Numbered from the stretch's first letter, positions 27,726 through 36,223 are shown. The stretch is 64,000 bases of DNA from Rhizobium hidalgonense (GCF_002914525.1 NZ_LODW01000116.1:124001-188000), one strand, 5' to 3'. Made by a program: numbers and translations. The notes: generated by a model from the letters alone, not told the origin.

Positions 27726-28258
27726 CCGCAGCAAACCCCTGAGACAGCTATCCAGCGATCGGGCCTCGTCAGAACCCAAGAGTGATTCGCAAACGGCCGG
27801 CCGGATCGGGTGATTCTCGGTTTGAACCCCGTTTTTTCCATATTCCCGTGCCGGATCTCCACCGATCGCGCCTTGATTTTGTCATATTGTGACACAGTTT
27901 GGGAACGATCGGGCGTCCTCGCTCGAAAAATTTCGTGCTGGAATTCGTTAAAAATACCGGCTGACGAGTGTTGGTCGCGTGCCGAAACAACACGTCGGAT
28001 CACCCCCGGAAGCCCTCGTCAAAGGCCTAAAAACCTTGATGAAATTCCAATTATTAACGAAATATCATGAGGTTGCCTCAACTTAACGCACCTGCGAAAG
28101 ATTTATTGCGATGCGATATTTCTCTGGACACCATTACACAATTGTCGCATTTTTCCGTTTTAGTAGGGTTACCAAGACCTGAGTGCAGCCCTGGTGACAG
28201 GGTAAACCATTGATCGCCTATTGCCGCCGCACCCCTCGAAGACAACAGAGTACGATCC
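27726..28258. promoter_or_regulatory. Long leader/control region of pssA
   Basis: About 530 bp without a gene, AT-rich towards its right half (ATTATTAACGAAATATCATG and similar). The pssA upstream region in R. leguminosarum is known to be unusually long and to bind regulators such as RosR. No exact operator could be assigned by eye; CGAAAAATTTCG near 27927 is a short palindrome. The in-frame ATG at 28382 in pssA would lengthen this leader further. Confidence 0.5.
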
Positions 28259-28984
28259 TTGAGCATCACGGAACTAAACAACAGCATTTCGACTGAGTCC
28301 TTCCGGCCGAACCGCCGCCAGCAGCCGAGCCTGAAGATTCAGACCCCTGTTATCCATAGCGATGCGCCGCAGGCGCCGTGGATGGATCTCGTCCTGAAGC
28401 GGGCGTTCGACATCGTTTCGTCGTTGAGCGCCCTCCTCGTCCTTGCCCCATTCCTTCTGTTCGTCGCCTTGCTGATCAAGCTCGACAGCCCGGGACCGGT
28501 GCTCTTCAAGCAGACCCGCTGGGGCAAGAACTGCAAGACCATCAAGGTCTACAAGTTCCGCTCGATGCGCACCGATCTCTGCGATGTCTCCGGCGTTGCC
28601 CAGACGGTGAGGAACGACCCGCGCGTTACCCGCGTCGGCGCTATCCTGCGCCGCACGAACGTCGATGAGCTACCGCAGTTGCTGAACGTGCTGATGGGCC
28701 ATATGTCCGTGGTCGGTCCGCGCTGCCATGCAATCGGCATGCGCGCCGGCGGCATGCTCTACGAAGAACTCGTCCCGGAATACCATCAGCGCCACGCCAT
28801 GCGTCCCGGCATGACCGGTCTTGCCCAGATGCGCGGCCTGCGCGGCCCGACCGATCGTCCGGCCAAGGCGCGTGCCCGCATCGTCAGCGATCTCTATTAC
28901 GTCGCAAATTTCTCGATCGGCATGGATATCCGCATCATTGCTGGCACCGTCGTTTCCGAGCTGACCCGCGGAAAAGGCTTCTAA
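28259..28984 (+). CDS. pssA: Exopolysaccharide sugar-phosphate transferase PssA
   Basis: Initiating undecaprenyl-phosphate glycosyl-1-phosphate transferase of exopolysaccharide synthesis, inner membrane. It has the bacterial sugar-transferase hallmarks: one hydrophobic helix (LSALLVLAPFLLFVALLIKL), SPGPVLFKQTRWGKN, YKFRSMRTD, the DELPQLLNVLMGHMSVVGPR catalytic block and RPGMTGLAQMRG. The TTG at 28259 gives 241 residues; the ATG at 28382 gives 200, the length I recall for the classical PssA/Pss protein, so the true start is uncertain. It is monocistronic and preceded by pssB. Confidence 0.88.
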   Translation: MSITELNNSISTESFRPNRRQQPSLKIQTPVIHSDAPQAPWMDLVLKRAFDIVSSLSALLVLAPFLLFVALLIKLDSPGPVLFKQTRWGKNCKTIKVYKFRSMRTDLCDVSGVAQTVRNDPRVTRVGAILRRTNVDELPQLLNVLMGHMSVVGPRCHAIGMRAGGMLYEELVPEYHQRHAMRPGMTGLAQMRGLRGPTDRPAKARARIVSDLYYVANFSIGMDIRIIAGTVVSELTRGKGF

Positions 28985-29889
28985 GCTTCTGAGAGGGGCC
29001 GGCAGCTTAAGCAGCCGGCACCCGAGCGTTCCGGCGACCGCAACCTGCGGCTGACCGAATCGAGCTTGCGCATCGCGCCCCTCAACACCCCAACGCCATA
29101 TGCGACGAGAAACCGAGAGTGCTCGCAATCTCGTCGCTGCTTTGCTGGCCACAGGCCAGCGGAGGATTCGCACCGGGCGCCCTATCGCCTGCGCCCTTGG
29201 GACGTCGGCCCGTGAAGGCGAAGATGTATTGTTTCAGGTCAGGGTCGCGCGGGCGCGAAGGCGAAAATATTCTTCAGCACGTGCATCTGAAAAATGGGGA
29301 AGGTTGCTTTTTTGGCGCCGCCGCCCGCCTCGCTAAACGTCTGCCCCGATCCTCCGCTTCCTCGCGGTCACATCTGCCGCAAGAAAAGAAAACTCGACTG
29401 CCCGGTTAAAAGTCGAGAAGGCTTTCCGGACAGTCAGCTGGTTTTCCGTGAAAGCCATGCGGCAGCCTCTAGGGAAAGCTGAGAGCAGACAAAAATTGAA
29501 GTCCCGCAAACTTTGCCATCTTGCCTCGCCGCTCCTTTCCGACGCTCGGCGAAATCTCATCGCCGCCTGTCTGCGAAGGCGAAAAATCCAGCATCCGCAA
29601 TCGTCGCGCGCATGCTCGGTTGTTTTCATCTTCATATGACGTATGGCTTGCCTCAGCCGAGCCCCGCCGCCGGCAGCGAGAGGCTCGCTCGTCAGACACG
29701 GCTTTGCCCCCAATCACGAGGACGCCAAGCATCAAAAGCGCGAGTTGGACTAAGACATTGGCAGGAACCAAGACGGTGTCTGGCGCCTATGCCTATGCCC
29801 GGCGCTACAAAGTTCATCCTGGAAAATCAGTCCTGTCTATTCAGCGGGCTCCCATTGCAGGTCGCACCAAGCAGACGTGGCGGCAGATG

Positions 29890-29923
29890 GCCGCCCCGGG
29901 GTCGCCGACCGGCCTGGGGCGGC
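29890..29923 (+). terminator. GC-rich stem-loop upstream of sciP
   Basis: GCCGCCCC (29890-29897) pairs with GGGGCGGC (29916-29923); an inner GGTC/GACC stem makes the structure stronger. TAAATTTGTTA follows on the plus strand. It resembles a terminator but has no recognised gene in front of it. Confidence 0.45.
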
Positions 29924-29953
29924 TAAATTTGTTATCAAAGTCTTACGATGGGC

Positions 29954-29968
29954 TTAGGCAATTTTTAA
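29954..29968 (+). promoter_or_regulatory. Candidate CtrA box upstream of sciP
   Basis: TTAG-N7-TTAA, one mismatch from the CtrA consensus TTAA-N7-TTAA, ending 51 bp before the sciP start. In Caulobacter, sciP is a CtrA target. A single box read by eye has limited weight. Confidence 0.45.
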
Positions 29969-30019
29969 ATGTGGCAGGCTAGAGTGGCGTCCGTGGTCTT
30001 GCGTTGTGTAGAGAGTCCA

Positions 30020-30295
30020 ATGACCGAAATGATACGTCCCCGAGTAAAATATGTCATCGGCCCCGATGGCAGCCCCCTGACGATCGCGGATCTTCCGCCG
30101 CCCAATACGCGGCGCTGGGTGATCCGTCGGAAGGCAGAGGTTGTCGCGGCTGTTCGCGGTGGCCTGTTAAGCTTGGAAGAGGCCTGCGAGCGTTACACGC
30201 TCACGGTCGAAGAGTTCCTCTCCTGGCAATCGTCGATCAACAGCCACGGTCTCGCCGGCCTGCGCACCACGCGCATCCAGCAATATCGCCACTGA
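30020..30295 (+). CDS. sciP: CtrA inhibitor SciP (DUF1153)
   Basis: A 91-residue helix-turn-helix protein of the DUF1153 family. In Caulobacter SciP binds DNA and CtrA and represses CtrA-activated genes in G1. The sequence shows the conserved YVIGPDGSPLTIADLPPPNT, RWVIRRKAEVVAAVRGGLLSLEEAC and YTLTVEEFLSWQ segments. The ATG at 30020 (with GAGAG upstream) gives the family-typical length; the frame extends to 29969 without support. It is about 1.8 kb from ctrA and is convergent with the PqiA-like gene. Confidence 0.92.
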   Translation: MTEMIRPRVKYVIGPDGSPLTIADLPPPNTRRWVIRRKAEVVAAVRGGLLSLEEACERYTLTVEEFLSWQSSINSHGLAGLRTTRIQQYRH

Positions 30296-30315
30296 TCGCA
30301 CGACATCACGGATAT

Positions 30316-30783
30316 TTATTTCGGGCCGGACGCATTTCCCATAAGGGAATGAAGAAGGCCCGAAATCATTGACGAGGCCGCGTAGCACCAAAGGCCCGGC
30401 TGTGTGAAGGCATCCGCCAACCCCGTTGTCTTCGCCGCAGCAATGACGATCGCGACCAGCAGCACGTCCATCATTGACCACTTGGACAGATGCGGCACGA
30501 CGCGACGATAGAACAGGCTGCCGGCCCCGCCCCCGGCAGCCGTCGCTTCCGCAGCGATCCCGATCATCTTCAGAAACGGCAGCACGATCGAAACCAGCGC
30601 GACGATCGCTGCCAGCAGCCCATTGCCGCCTTGCCAGAGCGAGACGACGATTTCGATGAGCGACGGCGTCTGATCGAAGAAATAAAGCGTTTCGAACCGG
30701 ACCAGCGGCAGGATGAGGCCGAGCGCCAGGAGGAACGGCGCTGCCACGAGAAGAGCGGGGCGGATGATCGAAAGCGCGCTCAT
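30316..30783 (-). CDS. PqiA-family paraquat-inducible membrane protein
   Basis: A 155-residue inner-membrane protein with about four hydrophobic helices. LPLVRFETLYFF, SIVLPFLKMIGIA and particularly LSKWSMMDVLLVAIVIAAAK match the PqiA domain, which in enterobacteria works with MCE-type lipid-transport proteins. This is a single-domain version without visible MCE partners nearby. It ends 20 bp from the convergent sciP gene. Confidence 0.82.
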   Translation of the reverse strand: MSALSIIRPALLVAAPFLLALGLILPLVRFETLYFFDQTPSLIEIVVSLWQGGNGLLAAIVALVSIVLPFLKMIGIAAEATAAGGGAGSLFYRRVVPHLSKWSMMDVLLVAIVIAAAKTTGLADAFTQPGLWCYAASSMISGLLHSLMGNASGPK

Positions 30784-30922
30784 TGCTGCGAAGCTCGCGC
30801 CGATCCGACATTATTCATGAACACTCCGTCTCCTCCAGCAATAGCCTCGCGGCTTGGCATGATCGCATCCGCATGTCACGGTCGCCGACGACAATATCCC
30901 CATCTGCTGCGAGGAAAGACAA

Positions 30923-31201
30923 ATGGACATTCGAAACGAGGAAGGCGCTTCCGGCGGCCGTTATGCGGCCGAGGTCGAAGGGCATGAGGCCGAGATGACC
31001 TATTCGCGCACATCGGCGAAACTCGTCATCGTCGATCACACCGCGGTTCCCGATGCGCTGCGCGGCAAGGGCGTCGGCCAGGCACTGGCGCTGCACGCGG
31101 TGGAGGCGGCCCGCACCGGCGGCTGGAAGATCATCCCGCTCTGCCCTTTTTTCAAGGCGCAGGCGCAGCGCCATCCGGAATGGCAGGATGTCGTGAATTG
31201 A
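30923..31201 (+). CDS. Small GNAT-like N-acetyltransferase (YjdJ type)
   Basis: A 92-residue protein of the short GNAT family (GNAT_acetyltr_3). The acyl-CoA loop is visible as LRGKGVGQALALHAVEAAR, followed by the family-typical WKIIPLCPFFKAQAQRHPEWQD. Substrate is unknown. AGGAAAGAC lies upstream of the ATG at 30923. It is transcribed towards fliJ. Confidence 0.87.
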   Translation: MDIRNEEGASGGRYAAEVEGHEAEMTYSRTSAKLVIVDHTAVPDALRGKGVGQALALHAVEAARTGGWKIIPLCPFFKAQAQRHPEWQDVVN

Positions 31202-31257
31202 TTGTTGTCGTTGTAAGCGACGCGCCGTTGAGTGGCGCCAAGAGGCGAAAACACCAA

Positions 31258-31298
31258 AAGCCATGTATGACGGACAGCGTGCCCATCATACATGGCTT
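31258..31298 (-). terminator. Terminator hairpin between GNAT gene and fliJ
   Basis: Perfect 13-bp inverted repeat (31258-31270 with 31286-31298), 15-nt loop, between two convergent genes. On the minus strand TTGGTGTTTTC follows, so it most likely ends the fliJ transcript and may act both ways. Confidence 0.7.
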
Positions 31299-31343
31299 CT
31301 CAGTGGCGATCCCAGGGCGCCGTAGCCGGCGCCCGCCGTTTCT

Positions 31344-31694
31344 CTACGCCCTTGCGCGGGCGCTGGTGTCACGTTCTTCCAGCGCCGTCGCCCTTGCATA
31401 TTCCGCCTGCATCTCCTCGAGCGCCATTTCCAGCGACTCTTCCTGCATCTTCAGTTCCTTGATCGAAACCTGCAGGTTGTCGGCCCGCTGACGCGCGGCC
31501 TTGGCGAAGGTCGGATACGCAAAGTGATTCGGATCTGAGATACCGGACTTCTTTTCCTCGACGACGATCTGGCTCTCCAGATCCTTCGTCATCCGTTCGA
31601 ATTCGGACATCATCATCTGCAATTGCTGCAACTGACGTCGTTTTTCGTTCACCTGAAACTCTTTCAGGCGAACGAGACTCTCTCGCGACTTCAT
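31344..31694 (-). CDS. fliJ: FliJ-like flagellar export chaperone
   Basis: A 116-residue, almost entirely helical, coiled-coil protein beginning MKSRESLVRLKEFQVNEKRRQL, the pattern of alphaproteobacterial FliJ, the export-apparatus stalk/chaperone. The gene is divergent from ctrA, a position common for fliJ in rhizobia. Of two close ATGs (31700, 31694) the second is preferred since GGGAG is then 8 bp upstream. The name rests on family pattern and context rather than a diagnostic motif. Confidence 0.78.
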   Translation of the reverse strand: MKSRESLVRLKEFQVNEKRRQLQQLQMMMSEFERMTKDLESQIVVEEKKSGISDPNHFAYPTFAKAARQRADNLQVSIKELKMQEESLEMALEEMQAEYARATALEERDTSARARA

Positions 31695-32130
31695 ACGCAT
31701 TACTCCCGTGATGCGAGACCCCGGCTCAACTTTGAAACCGCCCTGCGCGCCGCTTTGACACGGTTTGCTAAAAAATTTCCTGCGATATTAACAAATACCT
31801 ACCGCTGGTAACCTTTCGTTTACGGGCATCGTTAATGATAGGCCCGATGATTTAAGGGTCGGTAAATGCCGCGGCATTAAGTTCGAACCTTTTCATTGGC
31901 GAGTCGGATGAATCACTTAGCGCTTTTTCCTAATGTTGAAGATTAAGAGCGCTATTTGAGATTCCTATTGGAAAACAGAGAAATGGAAAAAATATTTAAT
32001 AAATTCGATACTCCTTGCCAGAGTGAATTAGAATTTGTTAACCATTTTGTGGCAGCTTCCAAATCACGTAGCGTGTTCGGTATCGTGTAGGGGGCCAGAC
32101 CACCTTTCGGCGGCGGTAAAGGGGATAATT
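31695..32130. promoter_or_regulatory. ctrA/fliJ divergent promoter region
   Basis: About 435 bp, AT-rich, without a gene. It has three GANTC sites for the CcrM methyltransferase close together (31901-31905, 31910-31914, 31960-31964) and a TTAACCAT (32038-32045), the extended CtrA half-site. In Caulobacter the ctrA promoters are controlled by CcrM methylation and by CtrA itself; similar logic is inferred here. Confidence 0.6.
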
Positions 32131-32832
32131 ATGCGGGTACTTCTCATCGAGGATGATAGCGCGACGGCGCAGAGCATCGAGTTGATGCTGAAATCAGAAA
32201 GTTTTAATGTTTATACCACCGATCTCGGTGAAGAAGGCGTCGATCTGGGCAAGCTGTATGATTATGATATCATCCTTCTCGATCTGAACCTGCCGGACAT
32301 GTCCGGATATGAAGTGCTTCGCACGCTCCGGCTGTCCAAGGTCAAGACACCGATCCTCATCCTGTCGGGCATGGCCGGCATCGAAGACAAGGTTCGCGGC
32401 CTCGGCTTCGGCGCAGACGACTACATGACCAAGCCCTTCCACAAGGACGAGCTCGTCGCCCGCATCCATGCCATCGTCCGCCGCTCCAAGGGCCACGCCC
32501 AGTCGGTCATCATGACCGGCGAACTGATCGTCAACCTCGACGCCAAGACTGTCGAAGTCGGCGGCCAGCGTGTCCACCTGACGGGCAAGGAATACCAGAT
32601 GCTGGAGCTGCTTTCGCTCCGCAAGGGCACAACGCTCACCAAGGAAATGTTCCTGAACCACCTTTACGGCGGCATGGATGAACCGGAACTGAAGATCATC
32701 GACGTCTTCATCTGCAAGCTCCGCAAGAAGCTCGCCAACGCTGCCGGCGGCGCCAACTATATCGAGACCGTCTGGGGCCGTGGCTACGTTCTGCGCGAGC
32801 CGGATGGCGCCGAATACGCCGAAACCGCCTGA
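32131..32832 (+). CDS. ctrA: Cell-cycle master response regulator CtrA
   Basis: OmpR-type response regulator controlling replication, division and motility genes in alphaproteobacteria. The 233-residue product starts MRVLLIEDDSATAQSIELML and has the phospho-acceptor D51 (LLDLNLPDMSGYE), the switch lysine in YMTKPFHKDELVARI, and a winged helix with LTGKEYQMLELLSLRKG and KIIDVFICKLRKKL. AAAGGGG sits before the ATG; the frame extends upstream to 32035 without support. It is phosphorylated through a CckA-ChpT relay; chpT is 1.3 kb away. A terminator follows. Confidence 0.98.
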   Translation: MRVLLIEDDSATAQSIELMLKSESFNVYTTDLGEEGVDLGKLYDYDIILLDLNLPDMSGYEVLRTLRLSKVKTPILILSGMAGIEDKVRGLGFGADDYMTKPFHKDELVARIHAIVRRSKGHAQSVIMTGELIVNLDAKTVEVGGQRVHLTGKEYQMLELLSLRKGTTLTKEMFLNHLYGGMDEPELKIIDVFICKLRKKLANAAGGANYIETVWGRGYVLREPDGAEYAETA

Positions 32833-32863
32833 TTTTTCCGATCCCCCTTATCGGATGACGAAG

Positions 32864-32889
32864 ATCCCGCCCTTCCGGCGGGATTTTTC
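32864..32889 (+). terminator. Intrinsic terminator of ctrA
   Basis: ATCCCGCC (32864-32871) pairs with GGCGGGAT (32877-32884), loop of 5 nt, followed directly by TTTTCG. It starts 31 bp after the ctrA stop. Confidence 0.85.
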
Positions 32890-33039
32890 GTTTCTGCCCG
32901 GCATTCAGAAGCCGTCCCGACGTGAGGATCTCTGGCTGGATCGGTTCAAAATCCTCTCCATCTCGATCAAGGAAACAAGGTGTCGGCGGCCGAAAGCGCT
33001 TGCACTCTCGGCATCATGCTGCAGGGAGGAGATCTGCCG

Positions 33040-33402
33040 TCAGGCAGCGATCGCGCGGTTTCCGAAGACGGCGGTCAGGATCTTGCGATCGAACGGCTTC
33101 AGCAGGAAATCGGTGGCGCCGGCTCGTTTGCCCGCCATCAGCTTCTTCAGATCCGCCTCGACGACGCAGTAATAGATCTTGACCTCTTTACCACCGTCCA
33201 TGGCACGGATGGCGGCGATGAGGTCGAGGGCGCCTTCCATGCCGGAATCGACGATCAGATATTCCGGCAGCTCCGTTTGGCAGCGCTGTAGCGCCTCGCC
33301 GGCGTTGGAGGCCTCGCTGACGAGAAAATCGAGTTCGGAGAGAATGCGCTTGCCGACCTTGCGGACGATATCCGAATTATCGGTGATCATGAACCTTTGC
33401 AT
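33040..33402 (-). CDS. Single-domain receiver protein between ctrA and chpT
   Basis: A 120-residue stand-alone receiver (CheY-like) domain. The acidic pocket (ITDNSD), phospho-acceptor D52 (LIVDSGMEG) and conserved lysine (LLKPFDRK) are present, so it should accept phosphate. The N-terminus is divergent (TDNSD rather than a D-D pair), and it is neither a clear CpdR nor a clear DivK. It is transcribed from the same strand as chpT, 119 bp downstream of it, which suggests a place in the CckA-ChpT-CtrA relay. Confidence 0.85.
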   Translation of the reverse strand: MQRFMITDNSDIVRKVGKRILSELDFLVSEASNAGEALQRCQTELPEYLIVDSGMEGALDLIAAIRAMDGGKEVKIYYCVVEADLKKLMAGKRAGATDFLLKPFDRKILTAVFGNRAIAA

Positions 33403-33521
33403 GGGCGCTCCTTTGCCCCCGCATTCGTCGCAGCAAGAGGCCTCTTACAACCCTGGAGGATAGGTCCATCAGGCTAAGGAATCGTTACCGGACGGACACC
33501 GACACCCGCCCAAGCTCGAAA

Positions 33522-34169
33522 TCAGGCAGCCGCTGCCACTGCCGTGAACACCAGTTCTTCGGCGCTGGCGCTGTGATCAAGCGTCATTCCGCACTCCTGA
33601 GCCAGAAGCACGGCGTAATAGGGCTGGATCGAATGCGCGTCGATTGCTTCCTCGATCGTGCCGGTCGCGATCTCGACGAATTTCGGCGGCAGGCGCATCA
33701 ATTTGCCTTTGGCCGTGAGCTTGAACTTTGCATCGAACTCGGGATTCTCAAGCGTTACCTCGAGCACGCCGCCGCGCGGGATAGCGGAATAGGCGACGAG
33801 GAAGAGGTTGAGCAGCAGCTTGACGCGGTTCTTGGCGACGATGGCGCGCGGTCCGTTCCAGATCACCTCGGTTTTCTTTTCAGCGATGGCGAAATCCTTG
33901 GCCGCACGCTCGGCCTCGCCAGTATCGATCGAAGCGCCGACGGAACCCGACGCGCCGAAGGCGAGGCGTGCGAATTTCAGTCGGACGGAAGCGTTCAGCG
34001 CGCTGGTGCGGATTAGATCCATCGCATCGGCATCGGCACCACCCTCATCCAGGAGTTCCAGCCCGTTATTGATCGCGCCGACCGGTGAGATGACATCGTG
34101 GCAAACGCGACTGCAAAGAAGCGCGGCCAGATCCGGGCCGGACAAGGTGAGATTGGGGTTCTTGGACAT
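33522..34169 (-). CDS. chpT: Histidine phosphotransferase ChpT
   Basis: ChpT passes phosphate from the hybrid kinase CckA to CtrA and CpdR. The 215-residue protein has the phospho-accepting H24 in LLCSRVCHDVISPVGAINNGLELL, the dimerisation-helix signature of the family, followed by a degenerate GHKL-like C-terminal domain. Two ATGs stand in tandem; 34169 is 6 bp from AGGAG and is used. The frame upstream to 34223 is unsupported. Close linkage to ctrA and sciP fits the function. Confidence 0.92.
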   Translation of the reverse strand: MSKNPNLTLSGPDLAALLCSRVCHDVISPVGAINNGLELLDEGGADADAMDLIRTSALNASVRLKFARLAFGASGSVGASIDTGEAERAAKDFAIAEKKTEVIWNGPRAIVAKNRVKLLLNLFLVAYSAIPRGGVLEVTLENPEFDAKFKLTAKGKLMRLPPKFVEIATGTIEEAIDAHSIQPYYAVLLAQECGMTLDHSASAEELVFTAVAAAA

Positions 34170-34364
34170 CATCGTCTCCTGAGGGGCGGCAATTTTATCG
34201 CGCCCGGCAATATGCTTCATCAAAATTGCGCGAAGTTTGCGATCGTACTCGGTGCCATAATGACACCATATTTGGTAAACCGATTGTTAAGATCATCGGC
34301 GCAAAATGCACCAATCGCCGCGAGCGCTTGCCCGCTCCCAGCCAAACGACGAACGGATGACACC

Positions 34365-34952
34365 ATGCGCACTCTACTTCCGCACCGATTCATCGGCTTC
34401 TGCAGGTTGCTTTCGGCCCTCGTTTTTTCCTCGCTGATGGTCGCCGGACCTGCCTCCGCCCAGGACAACGGCCAATACACGATGCAGGAAATCGTCGATG
34501 CCGGCCACTCCTTCTTCGGCTCCGCCAGCGGCGGACTTGCCAAAGTCGTCGAGAGTGCGTTCCAGAAATACGGCCTGCCGAATGGCTACATTCTCGGACA
34601 GGAAGGCGGCGGCGCCTTCATCGCCGGCCTTACCTACGGCGAAGGCCAGCTGAACACCAAGAATGCCGGCGAACATAATCTCTACTGGCAAGGCCCCTCG
34701 CTCGGCCTCGATTACGGCGGCCAAGGCTCACGCGTGATGATGTTGGTTTACGACCTGCCTTCCGTCAACGGCATCTATGCCCGCTTCGGCGGCGTCAGCG
34801 GCTCGGCCTATGTGATCGCCGGCTTCGGCATGACGCTGCTCAAGAACAATGACGTGCTGGTTGTGCCGATCCGCACCGGCGTCGGCGCTCGCCTGGGTAT
34901 CAATGTCGGTTATCTCAAGATCACCCAGGCGCCGACCTGGAACCCCTTCTGA
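34365..34952 (+). CDS. DUF1134 exported protein
   Basis: A 195-residue protein with signal peptide (MRTLLPHRFIGFCRLLSALVFSS...ASAQD) and the DUF1134 body: GHSFFGSASGGLAKVVESAFQKYG, GEGQLNTKNAG and LDYGGQGSRVMMLVYDLP, ending in a glycine-rich segment. These proteins are conserved in alphaproteobacteria without a known function; the glycine pattern suggests an envelope location. The ATG at 34365 is fixed by the signal peptide although the frame is open from 34098. Confidence 0.85.
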   Translation: MRTLLPHRFIGFCRLLSALVFSSLMVAGPASAQDNGQYTMQEIVDAGHSFFGSASGGLAKVVESAFQKYGLPNGYILGQEGGGAFIAGLTYGEGQLNTKNAGEHNLYWQGPSLGLDYGGQGSRVMMLVYDLPSVNGIYARFGGVSGSAYVIAGFGMTLLKNNDVLVVPIRTGVGARLGINVGYLKITQAPTWNPF

Positions 34953-35069
34953 GGCCGAAAAGCCGCTGCAAAGCGCCGCCGTCCGCATCGGCGGCCTTGC
35001 CCATATGCGTCATGCGTGCTTAATCATCGCGGCTGACCTCTTATCAACCTTCGAATCGATGGCCGCGCC

Positions 35070-36218
35070 GTGATCGAATACGCTCTCTTGTTCGGATTGG
35101 GCTTCCTGACCGCGGCCTTCCTCGTCTTTCTGGTTTCGCCCGCCGTTCACCGACGTATCGTCTGGTATACCGAGAACCGGCTGAAGGCGACCATGCCGCT
35201 CAGCCCGCAGGAGGTTCGCGCCCAGAAGGATATGGTGCGCGCGCTCTATGCCGCCGAAAACGCCCGGACCACCCAGGACCTGCTGCGTGAGCGCGAGAAA
35301 TCCCTGTCGCTCCAACTTCGCCACGACGCGCTCGCCGTCGATGCCGGCAGGCTTGCAGCCGAGATCAGCGACTTGCAGGCCCAGATCGGCGAGATGCATG
35401 TCGAGGCCGCCGAGCAGCGCTCGCGTTTGCGCAAGGATGAGAATTATATCAGCCAGCTGAAGACCAATCTGCATATTGCCGAACAGTCCGCGGCCAACAA
35501 GGAGAGCGAACTGGCGGCGATGAGGACGCGGCTGAGGAAGCTCGGTGAACAGACCGATGGGCTGAGGATCGATCTTGCCGCACGCGACACTGAGGCGGAG
35601 AGCCTCAAATTCCGCGCCAACGCGCTGCGCGACGAACGAGACACGTTGCGCCAGGACGTCAACCTCTTGCAGAAGCGCGCAAGGGATGCAGAACAGAAAC
35701 TGACGCAGCAGCAGCACATGGTGATCCGCCTGGAGGACAAGGCCGCGCGCGACAACGCTTTCGCCGCCGAAAAGGAAACCCTGGTCACTCGCCGCCAGCA
35801 GGAGATCGCCAAGTTGAAGGAGCAGTTGAAAGCCGCCAATGCCGAGATCCGCAAGGTTAACCGCGTGCTGCGCGACGCCGGCCTAGCCGGGATGGCGGCG
35901 GAATTGACGGCTGAAGACACGACAACACTTACGCACGACAGCGCCGTCATGACGGCTGAGATCGGCGAGGATGTCCGCAAGCGCAGCGTCGCCCTTGCCG
36001 AGCGCCTGGAGAAGGCAAAGACCGTGACCGGAAGCGATGGTGCAATCCGTGAGGAGATCGCCTCGATCGCCGCCAACATGGTGGCGCTGACCGCACTCAA
36101 CGAGGGTCCCTCCTCGCCGATCCGCGCACTTCTGCCGGATGCGGCGGAAACGTCCCCGAGTGATCGCGTCAGCCTTGCCGACAGGGCGACCGCCGTCATT
36201 GCCCATTCCCAGCGCTAA
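35070..36218 (+). CDS. Membrane-anchored coiled-coil protein
   Basis: A 382-residue protein of unknown function starting at a GTG. One N-terminal transmembrane helix (MIEYALLFGLGFLTAAFLVFLVS) is followed by about 240 residues of predicted coiled coil (roughly 55-280; long runs such as RDERDTLRQDVNLLQKRARD) and a less ordered C-terminus. Composition and layout suggest a cytoplasmic, membrane-tethered scaffold. No family name recognised. It is convergent with the RNA methyltransferase gene. Confidence 0.82.
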   Translation: MIEYALLFGLGFLTAAFLVFLVSPAVHRRIVWYTENRLKATMPLSPQEVRAQKDMVRALYAAENARTTQDLLREREKSLSLQLRHDALAVDAGRLAAEISDLQAQIGEMHVEAAEQRSRLRKDENYISQLKTNLHIAEQSAANKESELAAMRTRLRKLGEQTDGLRIDLAARDTEAESLKFRANALRDERDTLRQDVNLLQKRARDAEQKLTQQQHMVIRLEDKAARDNAFAAEKETLVTRRQQEIAKLKEQLKAANAEIRKVNRVLRDAGLAGMAAELTAEDTTTLTHDSAVMTAEIGEDVRKRSVALAERLEKAKTVTGSDGAIREEIASIAANMVALTALNEGPSSPIRALLPDAAETSPSDRVSLADRATAVIAHSQR

Positions 36219-36223
36219 CGCAT

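Larger units (their letters stand above)
28985..30019. other. Gene-poor ~1 kb between pssA and sciP
   Basis: No open frame here looks like a protein: frames on both strands overlap one another, are rich in Arg/Ser/Pro and lack good ribosome-binding sites. Features seen are a 22-bp near-palindrome just after pssA (28998-29019, a possible terminator without a T-run), a GC-rich stem-loop at 29890-29923, and a CtrA-like box at 29954-29968. It could hold a decayed gene or a small RNA, but nothing proves either. Confidence 0.5.

Noticed and set aside
29333..29982. Several overlapping frames of 60-150 codons between pssA and sciP
   Set aside because: They overlap each other on both strands, are rich in Arg, Ser and Pro, and lack ribosome-binding sites; none looks like a folded protein.
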